Of a DNA stretch of 45,832 bases, positions 6,983 to 15,787 are shown one piece after another. The notes under the pieces are model-generated. The model was not told the origin of the DNA. It saw only the letters and a list, made by a program, of their open reading frames with translations, and ran no database searches. Each line of letters starts with the position of its first letter. Position 1 is the first letter of the stretch. The position numbers and the translations under genes were made by a program. Source of the stretch: an uncultured Oscillibacter sp. (GTDB lineage Bacteria > Bacillota > Clostridia > Oscillospirales > Oscillospiraceae); contig CATLJA010000006.1 of NCBI GenBank assembly GCA_949959305.1, positions 1 through 45,832 of the forward strand, given 5' to 3'.

Positions 6983-8911
6983 CTAAGCCTGCCGCCGGAA
7001 GGCCACGACCTTGCTTCGGGGCTCCTCCTCCTGCTGGGCCGGGATGTGAACCTCGGAGCCCTGGGAGCGGTTCAGCTCCTCCGGCTCGTGGAAGGTGGGC
7101 ACCACCTGGTGCAGGGCCTTGCGAATCACGCCGGGATCGTTCTTCTCCAGCGCGGCGGAGAGAATGGACAGCTTGGCCCCCAGCTCCTCCGGCGTAATGG
7201 CGGGCTGGCGCTCCACGAAAATCTGGTTGTTTTCTGTCTTTTCAATGTCCCGGCTGGCGATCAGCAGCTCCTCGTAGAGCTTCTCGCCGGGCCGGAGGCC
7301 CGTCTCCACGATGTCGATATCCTGATACGGCACGTACCCGGACAGGCGGATCAGGGTCTCCGCCAGGTCCAGAATCTTCACCGGGCGGCCCATGTCCAGG
7401 ACGTACAGCTCGCTCTGCCGGGCCATGGCCCCCGCCTGAAGCACCAGCTGGGCCGCCTCGGGGATGGTCATGAAGTAGCGGATAATCCGCTTGTCCGTAA
7501 GGGTGACGGGGCCCCCCGCCTCAATCTGGCGCTTAAACAGGGGCACCACGGAGCCGTTGGAGCCCAGCACGTTGCCGAAGCGCACCGCCGCGAAGTCCGT
7601 GGCGCTCCGGCCCTTCATGGACTGGAGAATCATCTCGCAGAGCCGCTTGCTGGCCCCCATCACCGAGGTGGGGTTCACCGCCTTGTCGGTGGAAATCTGG
7701 ATGAACTTCTTCACGCCGAACTCGTCGGCGGTCTGCACCAGGTTCAGCGTGCCGAAGACGTTGTTCCGCACGGCCTCCTGGGGGCTGTTCTCCATCAGGG
7801 GGACGTGCTTATGGGCGGCGGCGTGGAACACGACGTCGGGCCGGTAGCGGGCGAAAATCTGCCGCAGGCGCTCCCGGTCCCGGATGGAGGCGATTTCCAC
7901 CGACAAATCCAGCCGCCCGCCGTACTGGTAGAGCAGCTCCTGCTGGATATCGTAGGCGTTGTTCTCGTAGATGTCCAGCACAATCAGCTTTTTGGGGCCG
8001 TGCTTGACAATCTGGCGGCACAGCTCCGAGCCTATGGACCCCCCTCCCCCGGTGACCAGCACGGTCCGGCCGCCCAGGAAGGCGTCCACGGGAGCGGGGT
8101 TCAGGCGGACGGGCTCCCGGCCCAGCAGGTCCTCGATGCGGACCTTGCGCATCTGGGCGCGGATGGGCCTGCGGTCCAGCAGGTCCAGCGAGCTGGGGAG
8201 CACCGTGACCTTGACCCGGTTCAGGCTGGAGAGCTTGCGGAGAATTTCCTGCCGGCGGGCCTCGTCCACGGAGGGAATCGCCACCAGGATTTCCTGGACA
8301 TTCAGGGACTTGATCCGGCTCTGGATATTGCCGACGCCGCCCTTTACGGGCACGCCGTGGATGCGCTTGCCGTGCTTGCTGGGGTCGTCGTCAAAGAAGC
8401 ACTGGACGGAATAGCGGCTGTCTGGATTGCTCCTGAGCTCCTCCAGGAGCTGCACGCCGGCGGCTCCCGCGCCGACGATGGCGGCGGAGACCTGGTGGCT
8501 CCCCTTCCGGTACTGCATCCGGGTGCGGAACACCCGGTAGGAAAAGCGGATGCACAGCATCCCCAGTATCCACAGGGCGGCAATGGCCGTCAGCAGCAGG
8601 AAGGAAATCATGTTGACCCGGAGGACGTAGCGGGTCAGGACCTCATAGGAGAGAAAGCCCAGGAAAGCCGCCAGCAGAAGGGACAGGTACTCCTGGCTTT
8701 CGGCGTAGCGCCAGAGGCTGTCGTAGGTGCGCAGAAGCAGCTGGAAGGCCAGCGTGCAGACGTAAAGCAGGGCCAGGTGCTTGGCAAAGGTGCCCTGGCT
8801 CACCGCGTCGGGGATGTCGTAGCGCATGGAGAACCAGGCCAGGAGAACGGAGACGCCGATTAAAATCAGGCTGTCGCACGTAAGTACGACAAGTTTTCGA
8901 AGGTGCTTCAT
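6983..8911 (-). CDS. PglF/WbpM/CapD-type UDP-GlcNAc 4,6-dehydratase
   Basis: This 642-residue membrane enzyme converts UDP-GlcNAc to the UDP-4-keto-6-deoxy sugar, the first step toward bacillosamine or FucNAc-type sugars. Four TM helices lie in residues 5-125. A CoA-binding-like Rossmann domain follows (VGAGAAG at 146-152), then the SDR catalytic domain with TGGGGSIG at 287-294 for NAD binding and STDKAVNPTSVMGASKR, in which Met418 and Lys422 take the place of the usual Tyr-x3-Lys, as is known for the PglF/WbpM subgroup. Length and order are normal for the family. It is preceded by one copy of a 49-bp promoter repeat, so it is probably separately transcribed. Its natural partners, aminotransferase, PglD-like protein and sugar transferase, are at the far end of the locus. 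Confidence 0.93.
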   Translation of the reverse strand: MKHLRKLVVLTCDSLILIGVSVLLAWFSMRYDIPDAVSQGTFAKHLALLYVCTLAFQLLLRTYDSLWRYAESQEYLSLLLAAFLGFLSYEVLTRYVLRVNMISFLLLTAIAALWILGMLCIRFSYRVFRTRMQYRKGSHQVSAAIVGAGAAGVQLLEELRSNPDSRYSVQCFFDDDPSKHGKRIHGVPVKGGVGNIQSRIKSLNVQEILVAIPSVDEARRQEILRKLSSLNRVKVTVLPSSLDLLDRRPIRAQMRKVRIEDLLGREPVRLNPAPVDAFLGGRTVLVTGGGGSIGSELCRQIVKHGPKKLIVLDIYENNAYDIQQELLYQYGGRLDLSVEIASIRDRERLRQIFARYRPDVVFHAAAHKHVPLMENSPQEAVRNNVFGTLNLVQTADEFGVKKFIQISTDKAVNPTSVMGASKRLCEMILQSMKGRSATDFAAVRFGNVLGSNGSVVPLFKRQIEAGGPVTLTDKRIIRYFMTIPEAAQLVLQAGAMARQSELYVLDMGRPVKILDLAETLIRLSGYVPYQDIDIVETGLRPGEKLYEELLIASRDIEKTENNQIFVERQPAITPEELGAKLSILSAALEKNDPGVIRKALHQVVPTFHEPEELNRSQGSEVHIPAQQEEEPRSKVVAFRRQA

Positions 8912-8985
8912 ATGAACAGGGTCCTTTCATAGGTATCGCGGTTCCCCGGGAGAGGCCGCGTGCTAAGGACATTCGAACATATGAC

Positions 8986-9038
8986 AATATAGCACGTATC
9001 CCGGCGTTTGAAAAGGCTTTTTATCAAATTTCCGGGAA
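8986..9038 (-). promoter_or_regulatory. Promoter with 49-bp repeated upstream element, copy A
   Basis: On the minus strand TTTTCA (9014-9009) and TATATT (8991-8986) are 17 bp apart, upstream of the dehydratase gene. The whole stretch 8990-9038 matches 11593-11641 at 47 of 49 positions, including a TTTCCGGGAA dyad-like end and an ATTTGATAAAAAG tract upstream of the -35. Such conservation around two promoters points to a shared regulator. Confidence 0.7.
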
Positions 9039-9089
9039 TTAACGAAATCTGCCGCCCTGTTCCATTTCAGAGGCGCTCATCCGCCGCCC

Positions 9090-10052
9090 TCACGCCCCCA
9101 GCCCCAGACCCTCCAGGTCGGCGTAAAACCGCCTGCTGAACGCCTCCGCACCCTCCAGGTTCATGTGGCTCATGTCCCGGTAATAATCGTACCGCCCGGC
9201 GAAGTCCGGGTTGCGGGAGTAGTCCAGGTACGCCGCGCCGTACTCCCGGGCCAGGGGCTCCAGAAGCCCCCGCATCACGCCGAAATAGTCCGGGGAGAAC
9301 TCTGTGTAGCAGTCTGCGTACTCCTTCAAATACGGCGGCACCGCCAGCACCGCCCGCCAGCCCCGCTCCTGACAAAGGGCCAGCATCTCCCGGTATGCCT
9401 CCTCCAGGGCCGGATTGGCCTCCGGGAAGCATGCCTCCACGTGGGCGATCTGCAGGCTGAAAACGTTGGGCTTCCGGTTTTGGGCCGACTCCGGCGTCAT
9501 CTGGCTGCGCCCGCTCTCCTCGTCTATAGTGGGCTCCAGGGGCTCGTCCTCGAAAAAGGCGGAGAGGACGTCCTCGAAATCCTCCGTCAGCAGGGGCGAG
9601 AGCCGCCCCCGGAGATAGAGCCCCAGGTCCGGGTCTATGAGGTTCCCCGGCGAGAGAATCCGGTAATACCGGGGCTGCTGCTCCTGGAACTGCTCCTCCG
9701 GCTGGGTGTAAAAGGGGAAAAAGGGGCTGACGGCCAGGACCACCAGCGCGCCGGGGCGGATGCGGTCCTGATACTCCCGCATGAGCCGCAGGTCGTATTC
9801 CGGCGTTTGCAGGGCCATGGAAAAATTAAAAAGCGTCCGTCCCTCCGGGGGAAACTTGAAGTCCTCCCGGCCGTGGGACGCGCCGAAGACGGCGATATCG
9901 ACCGTCTCCGGCATATCGCGGAAAATCTCCGTGCCGTCCTCCCGCTCCAGGTTGCGGTAGGTGTTGGTCTCCTTGTACGCCTCTCCCCCGGCGTACAGCA
10001 GTCCGCCCAGGATCAGACCCAGCAGGGCGCATTTGAACAGCAGCTTTTTCAT
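9090..10052 (-). CDS. AlgJ/DltD-like SGNH O-acetylation partner protein
   Basis: This 320-residue protein has an N-terminal TM or signal anchor (residues 4-22) and an extracytoplasmic SGNH-hydrolase-like fold. FGASHG at 56-61 gives the nucleophile Ser59 and its flanking motif, and DMSH at 293-296 gives the Asp/His pair near the C-terminus. Together with the upstream MBOAT gene, 18 bp away, it forms the standard two-part system in which the MBOAT protein moves an acetyl group across the membrane and the SGNH protein places it on the polymer. The likely acceptor is the glycan made by this locus. A DltD-like role on teichoic acid is less likely because no dltA or dltC is present. Confidence 0.8.
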   Translation of the reverse strand: MKKLLFKCALLGLILGGLLYAGGEAYKETNTYRNLEREDGTEIFRDMPETVDIAVFGASHGREDFKFPPEGRTLFNFSMALQTPEYDLRLMREYQDRIRPGALVVLAVSPFFPFYTQPEEQFQEQQPRYYRILSPGNLIDPDLGLYLRGRLSPLLTEDFEDVLSAFFEDEPLEPTIDEESGRSQMTPESAQNRKPNVFSLQIAHVEACFPEANPALEEAYREMLALCQERGWRAVLAVPPYLKEYADCYTEFSPDYFGVMRGLLEPLAREYGAAYLDYSRNPDFAGRYDYYRDMSHMNLEGAEAFSRRFYADLEGLGLGA

Positions 10053-10070
10053 GGCCTCTTCCCTCCCCTC

Positions 10071-11534
10071 TCAGAACTGGAAATAGATGAACGGGGCGGA
10101 GCCCGTCTTGGGAATCAGCAGAACCAGCGCCAGCAGAAAGGCGGTATAGGCGGGCCAGCGGATATAAACCGGCCGGGCGGAGAGCTTTTGGATGGCGTCT
10201 CCCCGCTCGTTGGCCAGGTCGAAGGCGAACAGCAGCAGCAAAGAGCCCAGCACCGGGACCAGGGCGAGCCGGCCGGGGTTCAGGCTGGCCAGGGCCTCCC
10301 GGATATACGGCAGGGGCCGCCGCCAGCCGTCGGCGCTGCGCCGGAGAATGTACAGGGCGCTTCCAATGGAATCCGCCCGAAAGAAGACCCAGGAGAAGCA
10401 GCACAGGCCGAAGGTCCACAGCCGGGCCAGGAGGCCCCGGAGCAGGGCCAGCGGCGCCGGAGCGGAGGGCCCTCCCCTCCCCTTCCTGCGGAAGATGAAC
10501 TCCACATTCAGGTAGAGGGCCTGGAGGAGGCCCCAGATGACGAAGGTCCACCCCGCCCCGTGCCAAAGCCCGCTGAGGAAGAAGGTGACGGTGACGAACA
10601 GGACTTTTTTGGGGAGCCCCTTCCGGTTGCCGCCCAGGGGGATATAGACGTATTCCCGGAACCAGTTGGTCAGGGAAATGTGCCAGCGCCGCCAGAATTC
10701 CGTCAGGGAGGCGGCGAAGTACGGGGCTTTGAAATTGACCATCAGGTCCACGCCCATGGTCTTGGCGCAGCCCCGGGCGATGTCGGAGTAGCCGCCGAAG
10801 TCGCAGTAAATCTGGATGGCGAAGGCCGCGGCGGCAACGGCAAAAGCCCCGCCGGAATACTCCGCCGGGTTTTCAAAGACCGGGTCCACGAACAGCGCCG
10901 CCAGCCGGTCGGCCACCACCAGCTTTTTGAAAAAGCCCCAGGCCATGAGCTTCAGGCCCCAGGCGGCGTTGTCATAGGAAAAGGGGTGCTCCTGCTTCAG
11001 CTGGGGCAGGAGATTGGCCGCCGTCTCGATGGGCCCCGCCACCAGCTGGGGAAAGAAGGAGACGAACAGGGCGAAGCTGACGAAGTCCCGCTCCGGCTCC
11101 AGCCTCCCCCGGTACACGTCGATGGTGTAGCTGAGGGTTTGGAAGGTATAGAAGGAGACGCCCACCGGGAGGATGACCTCCAGGGCCGGGGCGGTGAAGG
11201 GGATGGAGACGGCCCGGCAGAGGGCCGTCAGGGTCTCGCCGAAGAAGTTGAAGTATTTGAAGAAGAACAAAAGCCCCAGGTTCATAAAGAGGCTCACGGC
11301 CAGGAAGGCCCGGGAGGCCCGGCGGCTTGTCCGGTGCTTCCCGATGCCCAGGCCGCAGAAGTAGTCGATGGCGGTGGAGAGGAGAATCAGGACGATGAAC
11401 TCCGGCTTCCAGCACATGTAGAAATAGTAGCTGGCGGCGAGGAGCATATACTTGCGGAAGCGGAAAGGCAGGGCGTAGTAAAGGAAGAAGACGCAGGGGA
11501 AGAAAATCAGGAACCGGAACGAGTTGAACAGCAA
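10071..11534 (-). CDS. MBOAT-family O-acyltransferase (AlgI-like)
   Basis: This 487-residue polytopic protein starts at a TTG at 11534, chosen because GGAGG lies 9 nt upstream and the residues MLFNSFRFL match the typical AlgI start; the frame upstream of it is not MBOAT-like. Family hallmarks are FFPQLVAGPIE around 160-170, the WRRWHIS block (His285) and SGLWHGAGWTFVIWG with the catalytic-type His325. It is expected to transfer acetyl groups across the membrane for O-acetylation of an exported polysaccharide, working with the SGNH protein downstream. A copy of the 49-bp promoter repeat lies directly upstream, so this pair seems to be its own transcription unit inside the glycan locus. Confidence 0.9.
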   Translation of the reverse strand: MLFNSFRFLIFFPCVFFLYYALPFRFRKYMLLAASYYFYMCWKPEFIVLILLSTAIDYFCGLGIGKHRTSRRASRAFLAVSLFMNLGLLFFFKYFNFFGETLTALCRAVSIPFTAPALEVILPVGVSFYTFQTLSYTIDVYRGRLEPERDFVSFALFVSFFPQLVAGPIETAANLLPQLKQEHPFSYDNAAWGLKLMAWGFFKKLVVADRLAALFVDPVFENPAEYSGGAFAVAAAAFAIQIYCDFGGYSDIARGCAKTMGVDLMVNFKAPYFAASLTEFWRRWHISLTNWFREYVYIPLGGNRKGLPKKVLFVTVTFFLSGLWHGAGWTFVIWGLLQALYLNVEFIFRRKGRGGPSAPAPLALLRGLLARLWTFGLCCFSWVFFRADSIGSALYILRRSADGWRRPLPYIREALASLNPGRLALVPVLGSLLLLFAFDLANERGDAIQKLSARPVYIRWPAYTAFLLALVLLIPKTGSAPFIYFQF

Positions 11535-11588
11535 GGCGGGACGCCTCCTTTTTTCCTTGCCGGAGGGCAGGCTGGTGGAACCTGTGCC

Positions 11589-11641
11589 AGTGTAGCACGT
11601 TTCCCGGGGTTTGAAAAGGCTTTTTATCAAATTTCCGGGAA
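11589..11641 (-). promoter_or_regulatory. Promoter with 49-bp repeated upstream element, copy B
   Basis: TTTTCA (11617-11612) and TACACT (11594-11589) are 17 bp apart on the minus strand, about 55 nt upstream of the MBOAT start. The region 11593-11641 is the second copy of the repeat seen at 8990-9038, with only two mismatches. The same -35 hexamer sits at the same distance in both copies. Confidence 0.7.
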
Positions 11642-11686
11642 ACGGCGGGGGCCTGCCGCAGGGCGGGGCTTGAAGGAAGGGCGCGA

Positions 11687-12540
11687 TCAGCCGTTCAAGA
11701 TCGTGTCGGAGTCAATATAGCGCAACGACCAGTTGCGGAGATCCTTGAGGCGGGACAGCGTTTCCGTGTCCAGTTCAGAGGTGGGATAGATCATAAAGGG
11801 CAGTCGCCATTCTTTTTTCAGGAAAAATCCGCTGTTTTTGAGGAGAGCGGGTTCAGCGCTTGACGGGTTGACCATAGGAATTGTAAGCAAATCGCAATAT
11901 GGCCGGAGCAGGGAGACGGCGCTTTTCAGCAGCCGTTTGGCTTCGGAACAGCCTTCCGGCAACATCCAGTCGCAAATTGTGCAGGTTCCGTTGGCGTGGC
12001 GGCGCAGGACAAGGAACGCGTGAAGCCGCTCCTCTTGCCGCGTATAAAGGCAGGCCGTTTCCCCCTCCAGCAGATAGTCAATTTTCCACTGATAAAAGGC
12101 TCGACTGCGCTGCAAATGGATACCGGGGCGGTTATTGATCAAGGTCAGGTCCTGCTCGGTAAAAGGACATCGGAGGGACAACATCCACTCCCGGTTTGAA
12201 GAGGAGAATGCTTGAAAGGAGGCCAGTGATGCGGCCCGCCCCGAGGCTTTACGAAGCAGCAGGTGAATGGGGCGAAGAATGAGAGCATATACCTCCAACT
12301 TCCCCAGTTCATAAAAGTTTAATTTGCGGTATCCAGGGTAGCTGTTTTTATTTGGAGTTGCAAATAGGAAATCGGCAGCTCCTTGATTGCAACTGTCGAT
12401 GCCACGAAGCTGAATTTCTGTAAAAATATGTTGTTCACGGTGTTTCAGAGAAACAGCGACATCGCAGGGGTGAACAGCATATAGCTTATGGCCGCAACAG
12501 GAAACTGCGTACCGCAGAAAAGCAATAGTTTTTTATCCAT
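11687..12540 (-). pseudogene. Frame-broken GNAT-family acyltransferase
   Basis: A strong GGGAGGA site and ATG at 12540 open the frame MDKKLLLFCG, which stops after 31 codons. The other frame is open from about 12529 to 11687 and encodes a GNAT-type protein: CDVAVSLKHREQQHIFTEIQ followed by FATPNKNSYPGYRKLNF, the acetyl-CoA-binding and NxSYPG region of Acetyltransf_9-like enzymes. The two frames meet at a run of six A residues directly after ATG-GAT; one extra A would join them into about 283 codons. Even then the first 60-70 residues typical of the family would be missing. It lies 15 bp after the hexapeptide/propeller gene, with its ribosome binding site touching that stop codon. A short product from the internal TTG at 12298 is possible. 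It is called broken unless slippage occurs. Confidence 0.65.
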
Positions 12541-12555
12541 TATGCAAAGTCCTCC

Positions 12556-13908
12556 CTATATTGCTTTTTGGTATAGAAAAAACCGGCCCTTTTGGTCCCG
12601 GGCAGAACATAGAATTGATTCTGGATTTTCTGTGAAGCAGGATTTGTATATATGCGCAATCTCTTTCTGCTCTGCTTCTGTCTGCGGCAGGTCCCGCTCT
12701 AAGTGCCAAATGTTTTCATCGGGAAACCAGGTGAAAAGGGCCAGCTTGCAAGTTACAGGCGATTTTTTCTCTCGCAGCAAAAAAAGGCCCCGGATGGTAC
12801 CATCCGGTAGTGTGGCACAATCTATGTGCCACACTAAAGAGGTATTGTCTAAACCCTCTACAGTGCAGATGGTTTTATCGCCCAACCCGTTGGAATGTTC
12901 AAAGGGAAACCGTACTAATTTGGAATCAATTCCGTTATATTCAACACAGAAAAGCGCGTTTCCTGCAATGGATGGAGAAATCAAAGTGTCTTTCTTCTGC
13001 TCCGCAAAAACCCTGGGGGCGGTCCAGGAAAGGCCATTTTGGCTGAAAGCAATATAGAGCTGGTCCACTTCCCCGCTTTTCCGGCGTTCACATTTGCGGA
13101 AAATCAATTCCAATTGACCATCCTTTTGGAACAGACAGGGATCGGAGTAGTGTTCAAAGCGTAGCTTCTGTGGACAGGCCAGCGGGAATGCCTCTGGGAT
13201 GAGCTTCCAGTGCCCTGAGGTCGTTTCCCGAATGTATAGACAGAGGTTTTCGGAATATTCGTTGTCGTATGGGTAGGGTGTGCAGGCCATGTAAGTTTTT
13301 CCTTGAAAGGCAGCGACGGAAAGATGGCAGCTTTGGCTGGAACCGTCGCAGGTGGGAATATTCACTTTTTTGAAGAGACGATTCTCAGTTAAATCACAGT
13401 TGTCTGCAGGTATAGCTGTGCCGGATTGAGTTCTCATGCTGATTAACCTGGCAGGAACGCCGCCATACACTCCATAAGCGATAGTATCATGCGTGACAAC
13501 CGCTCCTGCGCCGATGACGCTACCCTTTGCTATGATTACACCCGGTAGAATTTGCACGCCATAGCCTATCCAAACATCATCTTCAATAATAATATCCTTT
13601 TCTGAATGGCCCTGAAGCCGGATTAACTGATCCGCATCTTTATAGTTATGCATTTCGGTACGTATATGTACTTGGAATGAAATTAAGCAGTTTGCGCCAA
13701 TATAAATTTTAGCATTTGGGGAGGCAAGAATATCCCCGCTATTAATATAGGAATTTTTACCGATAAAAATATTTTCAGGATGAGAGAGGTTACATTGACC
13801 GCTAATCCTTCCTCCGGCGTTGTGTACGGAGCGGTTGTTTCTGATTCTGCGAAAACGATACATTAGGTAGCGAAGCATGGATATAAACTTACCAATTAAA
13901 TATAACAT
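12556..13908 (-). CDS. Hexapeptide acyltransferase fused to a beta-propeller-like glycosidase domain
   Basis: In this 450-residue protein residues 30-165 are a CatB/Maa-type left-handed beta-helix O-acetyltransferase, with DDVWIGYGVQILPGVIIAKG and GAGAVVTHD turns and the YGGVPAR end motif. Residues 190-450 are a separate domain with repeated beta-strand blocks, such as SDPCLFQKDGQLELIF and LYIAFSQNGLSWTAPRVF, that resemble five-bladed propeller proteins of the GH43/GH32/sialidase style, though I see no clear catalytic triad. The domain could bind or trim a sugar that the first domain acetylates. No strong ribosome binding site precedes the ATG at 13908; an in-frame ATG at 13878 is an alternative. 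The gene is AT-rich relative to the flanks. Confidence 0.7.
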   Translation of the reverse strand: MLYLIGKFISMLRYLMYRFRRIRNNRSVHNAGGRISGQCNLSHPENIFIGKNSYINSGDILASPNAKIYIGANCLISFQVHIRTEMHNYKDADQLIRLQGHSEKDIIIEDDVWIGYGVQILPGVIIAKGSVIGAGAVVTHDTIAYGVYGGVPARLISMRTQSGTAIPADNCDLTENRLFKKVNIPTCDGSSQSCHLSVAAFQGKTYMACTPYPYDNEYSENLCLYIRETTSGHWKLIPEAFPLACPQKLRFEHYSDPCLFQKDGQLELIFRKCERRKSGEVDQLYIAFSQNGLSWTAPRVFAEQKKDTLISPSIAGNALFCVEYNGIDSKLVRFPFEHSNGLGDKTICTVEGLDNTSLVWHIDCATLPDGTIRGLFLLREKKSPVTCKLALFTWFPDENIWHLERDLPQTEAEQKEIAHIYKSCFTENPESILCSARDQKGRFFLYQKAI

Positions 13909-14121
13909 TTTACATTAAGCCCTTCCCATCGTATATTTGCAAGTCAAGGTATGAAAGTCAACTATTCCAGTTTATGAATGAGGAACGCAAAGAGGAAAAC
14001 CTTTGCTTGCTTTGGAGATCGGCTGTCGGGTGGCAAATTCTTTCGGGCCTATCTTGGAGGGATCACATAGCTGGCTTTCGTTTAAAAATGTGAACTTAGT
14101 TCGCTTTCTTTTTATATTAAC

Positions 14122-15522
14122 CTACAATTGCTTCAAAAGAATATATGCTTTTTTTGTTTCTGGAATATTAAAGAGCACCAGAAGAAAAATACTGATGAAT
14201 GAAAAAAGATAGACTCCATAGCCGCTCCAAAATGTGTGAACAAAGCAGTTAGCAACCAAAATTAAAGAGTTTACAACAAAGTGGAGCAGAGGAAAAGAAT
14301 GCCATACTTTTCTCGAGATGAGCGTGCGGGCCCAAAAGAAAATGAGATAAGAGAGACCTGTAGCAATAGCGGCGCCTTTTCCGCCAAAGATCGGAATTAA
14401 CAAAAAATTTAGTAAAAGATTAGCTCCTCCAGAAACTGCTGATACAACTATATTCCAGCTTGTTTTTTTGGAAAACGCAATACCAATAGTGGTTGTTTCA
14501 GACATTAAATACATAATGGGGTAGAGTGCTAAAAAGGGAAAAATGTCAATTGCTTCTAGAAAGCCGCGGCCGAGGACCCAACCTACCAGATTCTTACACA
14601 AAAATATGAATAAACAAAAGACAGTGGCAAAAAAGCCAACGATACGCATAACCAGATTAAAATAAGAGTTGTTCTTTTGAGTAGAGTACCAGCGAAAAGA
14701 GACTGGAACCCAAAGAGTAGTAAAACAGGATTGAATGACTGCGATAACTGAAATGACCTTGCTGGCAGCTGTATATAACCCTAATTCTGTATAACTGCAC
14801 AGGAAGCGCAGCATAGCTTTGTCCGTTGAAGTGAGAATCCAGGCAATCATGCTGGCAGGAATTAGTGGCAGCGCGTACTGGAGCATATTGGAAAGCATAC
14901 ACCGATCCAGTCTGGCTTCCTTTATAGAAATTGACCGCAGGACAAAGACACCGATAAAAAGGGCGGACAGGATGCATGATACCGCTTTTCCATAGACAAC
15001 GCTGCGAAAGCTTTTTTCGTACAGTAAAAGTAACCCAATAGTTAAGATAAATCCTAGGACTTTTTCTAGGATGATAAATGTGGAGTGGTGGAGTCCATCT
15101 TCCTGCATTCGAAGCCGCATGAGGGAAAAAGTATAAATTACTGTACTGGGAAATGTAAATGACATGAGATAAATTGCCGTGCTCTCTCCACTGGTTCCAT
15201 AGAGAATTTGACTAAGCCATTCGTGTGAGATAACAGAAAAGAGAAGCAGGCTTAGGGAAATGAGCAATGGAAGAGAGATTGCGTTAAAAAATAGCTTGTC
15301 CTGTTTGTCCCCCGCTAAGATGAAGTCTCTTCCATAAGCCTGATTCATGGATAGGCAGACCATGGAAGGTGCTATCTCTTGCACAAGAAAGAACATACTG
15401 GCCCGGCCATACTCATCAGGAGAAAGGATATGTGTGGCCGCTGAAACCGTCAAAAAACCAAGCAGAGTAACACCGATGGGTCCAATGGAAAATACCCCCA
15501 TCTTTTTGAGAAGGTTTCTCAT
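14122..15522 (-). CDS. Wzx-type polysaccharide flippase
   Basis: This 466-residue integral membrane protein has about 12-14 TM helices and the MATE/MVF-type layout of lipid-linked oligosaccharide flippases: an N-terminal Gly-rich helix, SAATHILSPDEYGRASMFF near residue 30, and a mid-protein LGLYTAASKVISV block. The ATG at 15522 is chosen over an earlier TTG frame because AAAGGAG precedes it at 11 nt. It would flip the undecaprenyl-linked repeat unit for polymerisation by the Wzy-like protein encoded just upstream. The DNA is clearly more AT-rich than the rest of the window, consistent with an acquired cassette. The 265 nt before it hold no gene. Confidence 0.87.
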   Translation of the reverse strand: MRNLLKKMGVFSIGPIGVTLLGFLTVSAATHILSPDEYGRASMFFLVQEIAPSMVCLSMNQAYGRDFILAGDKQDKLFFNAISLPLLISLSLLLFSVISHEWLSQILYGTSGESTAIYLMSFTFPSTVIYTFSLMRLRMQEDGLHHSTFIILEKVLGFILTIGLLLLYEKSFRSVVYGKAVSCILSALFIGVFVLRSISIKEARLDRCMLSNMLQYALPLIPASMIAWILTSTDKAMLRFLCSYTELGLYTAASKVISVIAVIQSCFTTLWVPVSFRWYSTQKNNSYFNLVMRIVGFFATVFCLFIFLCKNLVGWVLGRGFLEAIDIFPFLALYPIMYLMSETTTIGIAFSKKTSWNIVVSAVSGGANLLLNFLLIPIFGGKGAAIATGLSYLIFFWARTLISRKVWHSFPLLHFVVNSLILVANCFVHTFWSGYGVYLFSFISIFLLVLFNIPETKKAYILLKQL

Positions 15523-15787
15523 AGCAATATAGACTCCTTTAGGAACGTTAAAAATCAAAGATAGGGGTGAAGCCGGAAAAGAAATTCGATTTAACTAAAA
15601 AGCATTTGGCCGACATCTGTGCAGGTTGAGAATGAAAGGGAACCTAAAATGACGATATGGAAAATGCGTGTTGCATCAAAAAAGGTAAACGATCGACTAT
15701 TTTCTTCTGCGTTTGTTCACTTATTTTTTTAAATGATCCATTTCAACTTTAATACAAATCCTTTGTTTTATCTTTTGCAGATGAAAT

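Noticed and set aside
7046-8863. A 605-codon plus-strand frame opposite the dehydratase gene
   Set aside because: Antisense to an unmistakable dehydratase; composition is a shadow.
9165-11720. An 851-codon plus-strand open frame opposite the O-acetylation genes
   Set aside because: It lies antisense to two well-recognised genes, has no ribosome binding site and a Gln/Gly/Pro/Glu-rich composition typical of the reverse strand of GC-rich coding DNA.
14003-14212. A 69-codon plus-strand frame in the gap after the propeller-fusion gene
   Set aside because: It has no ribosome binding site, overlaps the flippase gene end and has no recognisable product.
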